A stretch of 39,117 nt of DNA from Spirochaetota bacterium (GTDB lineage: Bacteria > Spirochaetota > Brachyspiria > Brachyspirales > JACRPF01), in contig JBBTBY010000087.1 in assembly GCA_038043445.1 (NCBI GenBank), positions 1 to 39,117 on the forward strand, in the 5' to 3' direction. Positions within the stretch are counted from its first letter, which is position 1. The number at the start of each line of letters is the position of its first letter. Positions 33,494 to 39,117 of the stretch are shown in pieces. Under the pieces are notes generated by a model. The model did no database searches and was not told the DNA's origin. It saw nothing but the letters and a program-made list of their open reading frames with translations. A program made the translations under genes and the position numbers.

Positions 33494-33880
33494 CTATGCG
33501 GACTTCTTTTCCTCCTTTACGGCCTGCGTTCTCGGCCCTCTATTCGATTCCCGGGACACTTCGTCACGCAGACTTTTCAGTCTCCGCGACAGCGGGTCCT
33601 TCTTCCCGAGACTGCCGACGATAAGCTCGACCACCGCGGACGCTTCGGCATAAGCGCTCTCCACGGTTTCACGGGAGCGTGCAGATATTTTCTGCGACTC
33701 CGCCCGCGTCTTGATCTGGCCGTCCTCGGCGGCGAACGCTTCGGTCACGAGCGTTTCCAGTTTTGCCGCCTTCACGGACGCATCCACGCCCGCGGGCTTG
33801 AGGTTTTCGCCGCTGGACTTGAGCACTTCAAGTATCCTTTTGGCGAAATCCCTCTTCGAGGTTTCTGTCAGCGATGCCAT
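33494..33880 (-). CDS. small helical protein, unknown
   Basis: A 128-residue, strongly charged, Ala/Glu/Lys/Ser-rich protein predicted almost entirely helical (KRDFAKRILEVLKSSGE, KAAKLETLVTEAFAAEDG, ESAYAEASAVVELIVGSLG), ending in a basic tail (KEEKKSA). No cysteine, no signal peptide, no family recognised. An excellent GGAGGTG site precedes the ATG and a strong terminator follows, so it is expressed as a single-gene unit. It may be a four-helix bundle. Confidence 0.75.
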   Translation of the reverse strand: MASLTETSKRDFAKRILEVLKSSGENLKPAGVDASVKAAKLETLVTEAFAAEDGQIKTRAESQKISARSRETVESAYAEASAVVELIVGSLGKKDPLSRRLKSLRDEVSRESNRGPRTQAVKEEKKSA

Positions 33881-34066
33881 GTGGCACCTCCTTGTGTGTA
33901 TTCTGAAGGCCGTCCTTACGGAACATGCCGTTCATTCCGGCGTTACCATAATACCGAACGGCGATCTTGTATATCACTCCAAAGGGCTATTTTGTCGATT
34001 TCGGTTCATCTGGTACTGCTGGTACTGGGTGATTTTTGCTGACGGCTCACACCGTGTCCCCTCCAC

Positions 34067-34095
34067 TGGAAAATAGCGCGCTCCCGCTGTATACT
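34067..34095 (+). promoter_or_regulatory. promoter of the radical SAM gene, leaderless type
   Basis: TGGAAA (34067-34072), 17 bp, TATACT (34090-34095), and ATG at 34102, the expected start of transcription. No ribosome-binding site. Confidence 0.55.
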
Positions 34096-34101
34096 CCGCC
34101 C

Positions 34102-34812
34102 ATGACGCTCAACGTCCACTCGATAGAAAGCTTTTCCACCGTCGACGGTCCCGGGATACGCTATGTCGTTTTCCTGAAAGGCTGTTCGTTCCGCTGCATC
34201 TATTGCCACAATGTCGACACGTGGAGCGCTGATGGCGGAAAGCCTATCGAAACTTCGGACATACTCTGGGAAGTGAAAAAGAACATCGCCTATCTCGCAC
34301 CCAATAAAGGCGGCGTTACCGTATCCGGCGGCGATCCGCTCGAACAGCCTGAAGCAATTACCGAGCTTTTTACCGAGGTGCGCACGCTCCCGCTTACCAC
34401 TTGTCTTGATACAGCGGGGTATCGCCTCGATGGGCCGGTGAAAAAGCTCCTGTCAGTGACCGATCTTGTACTGCTTGATATCAAACAGCCCATCGACTCA
34501 CGCCATAAGGAACTTACCGGCCACGGCAACAGCACCGTGCTTCTGTTCCAGGACCATCTCGATGAGAACACTATCCCCTACTGGATACGATTCACCGTTG
34601 TCGAAGGTGTTAATGACGACGCCGAGACGCTTGCCGCATTGAAACAGCGCGTCAACGGCCGTACGTCGATGGAAAAATTCGAGGTGCTGCCGTATCACAC
34701 CCTCGGTGCGTATAAATGGAAAGAGCTCGGCATGAAGTCAGCGCTCGAGGGAAAGCCGCCGGCGTCGCAGAAAACGGTCGATGCGGTCTATCGTGCCGTC
34801 GGCGTATCGTAG
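34102..34812 (+). CDS. pflA: radical SAM glycyl-radical-enzyme activase, PflA-like
   Basis: Generates the glycyl radical of pyruvate formate-lyase or a relative using a 4Fe-4S cluster and S-adenosylmethionine. The 236 residues are normal for PflA. The cluster motif CSFRCIYC (Cys28, Cys32, Cys35) follows the family N-terminus HSIESFSTVDGPGIRYVVF. TVSGGDPLEQPE is the SAM-binding GGE-like motif, and VLLDIKQPI and FEVLPYHTLG are also conserved. I chose ATG 34102 because an in-frame upstream start adds residues not seen in the family and the promoter places transcription at 34102. No pfl gene is nearby, so its partner enzyme is unproven. Confidence 0.88.
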   Translation: MTLNVHSIESFSTVDGPGIRYVVFLKGCSFRCIYCHNVDTWSADGGKPIETSDILWEVKKNIAYLAPNKGGVTVSGGDPLEQPEAITELFTEVRTLPLTTCLDTAGYRLDGPVKKLLSVTDLVLLDIKQPIDSRHKELTGHGNSTVLLFQDHLDENTIPYWIRFTVVEGVNDDAETLAALKQRVNGRTSMEKFEVLPYHTLGAYKWKELGMKSALEGKPPASQKTVDAVYRAVGVS

Positions 34813-34866
34813 CGGCCTTACCTCCGCAGCATCGCAACCCCAACTATCACGTAAGAAAAGAAAACC

Positions 34867-34889
34867 ACTTCTCCGTGATCTCCGTGGTT
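34867..34889. repeat. dispersed CACGGAG repeat, third copy
   Basis: CTTCTCCGTGATCTCCGTGG plus GTT; same family as 6669-6698 and 6761-6781, here between the radical SAM gene and the ATPase gene. Confidence 0.6.
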
Positions 34890-34931
34890 TCTCTTTATCT
34901 TTATGTGAGGATGCGGGTCGCAACGAATGGT

Positions 34932-34959
34932 TTGACATACTCGCCGTTTTTTATACACT
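34932..34959 (+). promoter_or_regulatory. copA promoter, nearly leaderless
   Basis: TTGACA (34932-34937), 16 bp, TACACT (34954-34959). Transcription would start near 34966, three bases before the ATG at 34969. No CueR-type palindrome was noticed in the spacer. Confidence 0.5.
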
Positions 34960-34968
34960 ACGTTCACT

Positions 34969-37191
34969 ATGACCGACACAAAACTGCGCGTCTTCGGCAT
35001 GCATTGCGCCAATTGCGCGCTTACGATAGAGCATGCGCTTAAGGGCACCGAAGGGATAACGAATGCCGCCGTCAATTTTGCCGGTGAGGATCTCTTCCTT
35101 ACCTATGACTCACAGCGCATCACGCTCGGGCGCATCGTCGATATGATACGGAAGATCGGTTACCGCGCCGAACCGACGGACGCATCCGAACGCATCGCGG
35201 TCGCTGAGCGTGCGGAAGAGAACGATCTCATGCGGCGGCTCACGGTCGGCATAGCCTTCACCGCTCCGGTGCTCATTCTCTCGATGGTCGGCGATCTGCT
35301 CGACACATATCTGAAGATCGGGTTCATCGCGATGATACCCTATCGGAACGTCATCGTCTTCCTGCTCACAACACCGGTGCAATGGTATGCGGGCTGGCCC
35401 TTCATCAAGCGTGCATGGAGCGAAGTGAAACGGCTTGAGACCGGCATGGACACGCTCGTCTCGATCGGGACGCTTACCGCGTATGTCTATTCGACGGTGC
35501 TCCTCGCACTCTGGATTTTCGGCTTCGGCGAGCCGTCGATGCTCCACTACGAGTCATCCGCAGCGGTGATAACCCTCGTCATGCTCGGCAAATATATCGA
35601 ACGCCGTTCCACGCGCCGTGCCCGCTCATCGCTCGCGAAGCTCTTCTCTCTCGTCAGCAAGACCGCCATGGTCGAAGTGAAGCGCTCGCTCATAGAAACA
35701 CCCGTGGAGCGCATCGTCCCCGGCGATATCATTGTCGCACGGACGGGCGAGCGCATCGCCGTCGACGGCGTCATCCTCCAGGGCATCACCGCGATAGATG
35801 AATCGGCGCTGAGCGGGGAAAGCATCCCCGTCATGAAGAAGAAAGGGAGCGAGGTCTTCGCCGCGACGGTGAATACCGGCGGCATGATAAAATACCGCGC
35901 CGTACGCGTGGGCGAAGCGACCGTGTTCGGTGCCATCGTACGCGCGGTCAATCGGGCCGTGGCAAAAAAGCCGAAGATACAATTCCTCACCGACCGCATC
36001 GCGACCTTTTTCGTCCCGACCATGCTCTTCGTGGCCGTCGTAACGCTCATCGTATGGCTCGCACTCGGACATATCGGCGAGGCGTTCATGCATGCGGTGG
36101 CCGTGCTTGTCATCGCCTGCCCCTGCGCGCTCGGGCTCGCAACGCCTACGGCCGTCATGGTGGCCAGCGGCATGGCATCGGAACGCGGCATGCTCATTGC
36201 GGACGCGGACTCGCTCGATCGCGCGCGGCTCATACGCACCGTGATATTCGACAAGACCGGCACGCTCACGGAAGGGAAGATGAACGTCACCCACGTGCAC
36301 GTACACCGCGGGAGAACGCCACCGGCTTTATCGATAGTGTACGCACTTGAACGATACTCCAATCATCCCCTTGCGGGAGCGATACGTGAATACTGCGAAA
36401 AACAGAAAGTAAAACAGCGAACGGTCGTTGATTTTCAGGAGATACTCGGGCGCGGCGTGGAAGGGCGTATCGCGGGGAAACGTTACTTCGCAGGGAATGT
36501 CGCGTTCATCCGGCAAACGATAAAGCGTCTCGCCAGGGACATCACGATCGAAGCCGCAGCGCGTGCCGAAGCGGGAGAGACCGTCATACTCCTTTCCGAT
36601 GCGAGAAGCGTCATAGCCGTCATCGGCATCGCGGATACGCTTCGCCCCGAAAGCGCGTCCACGGTTGCAGCGCTCAAAAAACGCGGCATACGCACCGTGC
36701 TCATTTCCGGCGACGTTGAACGTGCGGCACAGGCTGCAGGGAAAGCCGCAGGGATAGATGATATCATCGCCGGGGTATTGCCGAACGAAAAAGCGAAGAA
36801 GGTGAGCGAGTACAAGGCACGCGGTGTAACGGCCTTCGTCGGTGACGGCATAAACGATGCGATAGCCCTCTCAACCGCGGATGTCGGCATCGGTCTCGCG
36901 TCCGGGAGCGATATCGCGCGCTCCACGGCGCAGGTGACGTTCATGGGCGGCGGCGTATCGCGTGTAACCGACCTCATCGATCTGAGCAGAGCGGCATCGT
37001 TCACGATACGATCGAACCTCGCCTGGGCATTCGTCTATAACTGCATAGGTATTCCGCTTGCAGCGTTCGGAATGCTCCACCCCATGTTCGCCGGCATCGC
37101 CATGGCACTGTCAAGCATAAGTGTCGTGACGAATTCACTGCTGCTCAAGCGGCGGGTACGAACAACCCCTGACCCAATGCCGTTACGTTAA
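34969..37191 (+). CDS. copA: P1B-type copper-translocating ATPase
   Basis: A 740-residue inner-membrane pump that exports Cu(I) (possibly Ag(I)). In order: one N-terminal heavy-metal-associated domain (GMHCANC, Cys13/Cys16); membrane helices from ~residue 90; the actuator domain with SGESIPV; the intramembrane metal site CPCALGLATP; the phosphorylation loop DKTGTLTEGK; the SNHPLA histidine-proline motif; and the hinge VGDGINDAIAL. C-terminal helices close with MALSSISVVTNSLLLKRR, typical of copper-type pumps. Complete and single-gene, with no CopZ or CueR/CsoR beside it. Confidence 0.94.
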   Translation: MTDTKLRVFGMHCANCALTIEHALKGTEGITNAAVNFAGEDLFLTYDSQRITLGRIVDMIRKIGYRAEPTDASERIAVAERAEENDLMRRLTVGIAFTAPVLILSMVGDLLDTYLKIGFIAMIPYRNVIVFLLTTPVQWYAGWPFIKRAWSEVKRLETGMDTLVSIGTLTAYVYSTVLLALWIFGFGEPSMLHYESSAAVITLVMLGKYIERRSTRRARSSLAKLFSLVSKTAMVEVKRSLIETPVERIVPGDIIVARTGERIAVDGVILQGITAIDESALSGESIPVMKKKGSEVFAATVNTGGMIKYRAVRVGEATVFGAIVRAVNRAVAKKPKIQFLTDRIATFFVPTMLFVAVVTLIVWLALGHIGEAFMHAVAVLVIACPCALGLATPTAVMVASGMASERGMLIADADSLDRARLIRTVIFDKTGTLTEGKMNVTHVHVHRGRTPPALSIVYALERYSNHPLAGAIREYCEKQKVKQRTVVDFQEILGRGVEGRIAGKRYFAGNVAFIRQTIKRLARDITIEAAARAEAGETVILLSDARSVIAVIGIADTLRPESASTVAALKKRGIRTVLISGDVERAAQAAGKAAGIDDIIAGVLPNEKAKKVSEYKARGVTAFVGDGINDAIALSTADVGIGLASGSDIARSTAQVTFMGGGVSRVTDLIDLSRAASFTIRSNLAWAFVYNCIGIPLAAFGMLHPMFAGIAMALSSISVVTNSLLLKRRVRTTPDPMPLR

Positions 37192-37223
37192 GACTGATAA
37201 GCGTTTGTCCGTCAAATTGTCAA

Positions 37224-37251
37224 CGTTCCCTTCGACTCCGCTCAGGGAACG
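37224..37251. repeat. REP-like hairpin in the copA/pfkB gap
   Basis: CGTTCCC-TTCGACTCCGCTCA-GGGAACG forms a 7-bp stem. The loop sequence is the same repeat seen inside hsdR. It may terminate copA transcription. The rest of 37192-37409 holds a further piece of the repeat (GAGCTTGTCGAGG near 37307) and the degraded G/C repeat at 37387-37401; no gene. Confidence 0.5.
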
Positions 37252-37409
37252 GCATCATATGTTCATGCAATAACAGACAAATTCGCTTCCCGAGCCGTTG
37301 CCCCGAGCTTGTCGAGGTGGGAGCCGAGGGACGCGATGAGGAACGTAGAATTGAATCTTGCCCCCTGCCCTCGCCACAGACGTTTCGGAAAGGGGCCGGG
37401 GTATAGATG

Positions 37410-38426
37410 TTAAACAACACTTACTCTCAGACGCGCCGTTTTCCGATAGCGCTCAAGCTCTTCAAGCGCAGCCGCACCGTCCGTGCAGGTCGGCGAGAGG
37501 AGATTGAAACGCGCGCTCGCATTCGCTAACGATAGCGCATCCGTGAGCGGCAAGCCCTCATGTATCGCATAGAGCATGCCGGCGCAGAACGCATCGCCCG
37601 CACCCGCCGTGCCTTTTATTTCGCTCTGCTCCACCTGGAATGACGGCGCGAACGCCGTTGCCCCGCCCCGCGCTTTTACATATCCGCCTTCGGGAAAATG
37701 TATGACGACGAGCTCACGCACCCCGGCATCGAGAAGCGCTGCGGCCGCACGCTCAAGCGCCTTTGCGTCGATACCGCCGTCCTTCCTCCGAATGACCATC
37801 CCCGTCGATTCACCCGCTTCTATCTCGTTCAGGATGAGATAATCGGTATGCTTCAAACAGGGGAGGACGATGCGTTTGAACCTGTCGCCCTGTTCTGAAA
37901 CGACATCGACCGATGTCTTGTATCCGCGCTTGGACATATCACTGAGCAGACGCGCCGCGACGACGCCATATTCGGCATCGGGCGCATCGAGGGCATCGAG
38001 CAGGAGGAGATAACCGATATGGAAGATACGCGCAGGAACATCCAGTCCCGTAAAATCGTCCGGGCATAACTGCGCGTTCACACCGCGGCAATGGAAGAAC
38101 GTACGCGCGCCGGTGGAAACGACCGACATGACATCGGTGTACGAGGTTGCGCCGTCGACGCGTCGCATATTCGTGTTGTCGATACCGTTGCCGGCGAGAT
38201 CGCGGATGATGAAGTCGCCGTCCGCGTCGGTGCCGACAAGGCCGTGTGCATAGAGCGGCACGGACGTTTTCATACGCGCAAGATCGATGAGGACATTGTA
38301 CGGTGCGCCGCCGGTGCCGCGGTATTCCTTCGTGATATTGGTAAGCATCCCCTCCGTCGGATACGTATCGATGACCTTCACATGATCGATTATCCAGTTC
38401 CCGGAAGCCATTATCCCGTTGCGCAT
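37410..38426 (-). CDS. PfkB family carbohydrate kinase
   Basis: A 338-residue ribokinase-fold sugar kinase. Visible are the N-terminal substrate region (YRGTGGAPYNVLIDLARM), the lid strands (TDADGDFIIRDLAGNGID), and the C-terminal signature KGTAGAGDAFCAGML with the catalytic Asp and anion hole. The ATG at 38426 follows an AGAGGGAGA site; an ATG five codons in (MASGNW) is less likely. It lies 15 bp after the D-lyxose isomerase gene, so it probably phosphorylates the ketose that enzyme makes (xylulose or fructose). This substrate is inferred from the neighbour. Confidence 0.88.
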   Translation of the reverse strand: MRNGIMASGNWIIDHVKVIDTYPTEGMLTNITKEYRGTGGAPYNVLIDLARMKTSVPLYAHGLVGTDADGDFIIRDLAGNGIDNTNMRRVDGATSYTDVMSVVSTGARTFFHCRGVNAQLCPDDFTGLDVPARIFHIGYLLLLDALDAPDAEYGVVAARLLSDMSKRGYKTSVDVVSEQGDRFKRIVLPCLKHTDYLILNEIEAGESTGMVIRRKDGGIDAKALERAAAALLDAGVRELVVIHFPEGGYVKARGGATAFAPSFQVEQSEIKGTAGAGDAFCAGMLYAIHEGLPLTDALSLANASARFNLLSPTCTDGAAALEELERYRKTARLRVSVV

Positions 38427-38441
38427 AGCATCTCCCTCTTT

Positions 38442-39117
38442 CTATGTTCCAAGCACGAACGCTTGATAATCATTACATAACAGATATCGCGGACGCTCAT
38501 CCTCGTCTATCGCCGGAAAGCGCCCCGCGGGTTTATGGAAGCGATTATCCGCGGCATCATCATTGACCATGGAAACCTCGCCCACCATGGTCATCCCGCC
38601 CTCGGCGTGGAATGTATGATAGAGATACGGCGTAAGCGTGATGCTTTCCCCGGGATGAAGACGTATCGCCTCCCCTGCCCGCACCGTCCGCTCGATGCCG
38701 TCGATGGAAACCGTTATCGGCTCTTGAGAAAGCGATTCATCCTTCGCCGCCGTATGCATCGTTATGACAAGCTCGCCGCCCCCGCGATTGATGATATCTT
38801 CCATTTTCTTCCAGTGAAAATGCATGGGTGTCACCTGCCGTTCACGCACGATCATTATCTTCTCGGCGTACGGCTTGGGATATCGCGTGTCGTTGAGCCT
38901 GCCGTTGCGTATCGTGAAGAGCATGAGCCCCGTTGCAGCGAAATCGCCGGAACCGAAATCGGTGATGTCCCATCCGAGCGAAAGGTCGAACACTTCACGC
39001 GCCTCGGACGCATGGCGCTTCCATTCGTCGATGGAATAGAACGCGAACGGCGGCAGCCGAAAATGCATGGCGTCGAAGAACGATGCCGCCTCGAGCAGGT
39101 AACGATTTATCTCTGAA
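38442..39117 (-). CDS. D-lyxose ketol-isomerase (partial, 5' end beyond the window)
   Basis: A cupin-fold Mn-dependent sugar isomerase (D-lyxose/D-xylulose, also D-mannose/D-fructose). Family signatures: LGWDITDFGSGDF, YAEKIMIV, and the metal site in VTPMHFHWKKMEDIINRGGG. A second His lies in YLYHTFHAEGG, followed by VGEVSMVNDD. An internal ATG at 39068 could look like a start, but the frame stays open to the window edge. The upstream residues (SEINRYLLEAASFF, then DAMHFRLPPFAFYSI) match the normal N-terminus (K-R-S-E-I-N...). The true start is therefore just outside the window. Confidence 0.85.
   Translation of the reverse strand, partial: SEINRYLLEAASFFDAMHFRLPPFAFYSIDEWKRHASEAREVFDLSLGWDITDFGSGDFAATGLMLFTIRNGRLNDTRYPKPYAEKIMIVRERQVTPMHFHWKKMEDIINRGGGELVITMHTAAKDESLSQEPITVSIDGIERTVRAGEAIRLHPGESITLTPYLYHTFHAEGGMTMVGEVSMVNDDAADNRFHKPAGRFPAIDEDERPRYLLCNDYQAFVLGT

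Noticed and set aside
38442-39068. Complete D-lyxose isomerase starting at the ATG at 39068
   Set aside because: The frame continues upstream to the window end with residues matching the family N-terminus, so the gene is partial.

Overview
This is a window of roughly 54% GC bacterial chromosome, with coding capacity on both strands. The gene set is that of a free-living, sugar-using heterotroph. It includes AraC and LacI regulators, a Gfo/Idh/MocA dehydrogenase, D-lyxose isomerase plus a PfkB kinase, PTS enzyme I, a P-II/Amt pair, and a giant secreted multidomain protein with a FlgD-like C-terminal domain. I infer an uncultured Spirochaetota-like (or possibly PVC-like) bacterium. That placement rests on gene flavour only, because there is no rRNA gene or phylogenetic marker here. 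Promoters fit sigma-70 consensus very well, and several genes appear to be transcribed leaderless or nearly so.

Layout. 1-450 holds no confident gene, followed by a truncated DUF4160 gene. 667-2021: pyrD-tsaE. 2167-4832 (minus): PTS enzyme I translationally coupled to an AraC regulator. 5001-6653: a protein that looks like two tandem, degenerate protein-kinase folds. 6806-8095 (minus): an oxidoreductase. 8242-8705: an AraC-type cupin half joined out of frame to a sigma-70 region 4 segment. 8824-10543 (minus): amt-glnK behind a sigma-54 promoter with an NtrC-like site. 10846-11972: lexA with two small genes. 12144-15340 (minus): a four-gene operon (histidine phosphatase, metallo-beta-lactamase fold protein, phospholipase-C-like/NPCBM protein, small secreted protein) facing lacI (15435-16460). 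Matched operators overlie both promoters. 16503-22748 (minus): a 2081-residue secreted TIGR03790/FN3/repeat/CARDB/PA14/CBM protein.

Defence island, 23215-32745 (minus). A PD-(D/E)XK nuclease gene is followed by a six-gene, mostly overlapping operon: hsdM - GIY-YIG - membrane protein - hsdS - TIR-domain protein - hsdR. The island lies between two inverted copies of a G/C-rich repeat, one of which carries a nested palindromic insertion. Three of the operon's genes carry in-frame segments made from REP-like palindromic repeats. The TIR gene embedded between hsdS and hsdR, together with the orphan one-TM protein, is the best candidate here for a little-described composite defence system: a type I restriction-modification (RM) system with a possible NAD-depleting backup.

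Right flank. 33132-33380 is a decayed gene made of 42-bp repeats. It is followed by a small helical protein gene, a PflA-like radical SAM enzyme, a copper-type P1B ATPase, and a sugar operon (D-lyxose isomerase, cut by the window end, then a PfkB kinase). Small dispersed repeats (CACGGAG type and TCGACAAGCTCA type) sit in several intergenic gaps.
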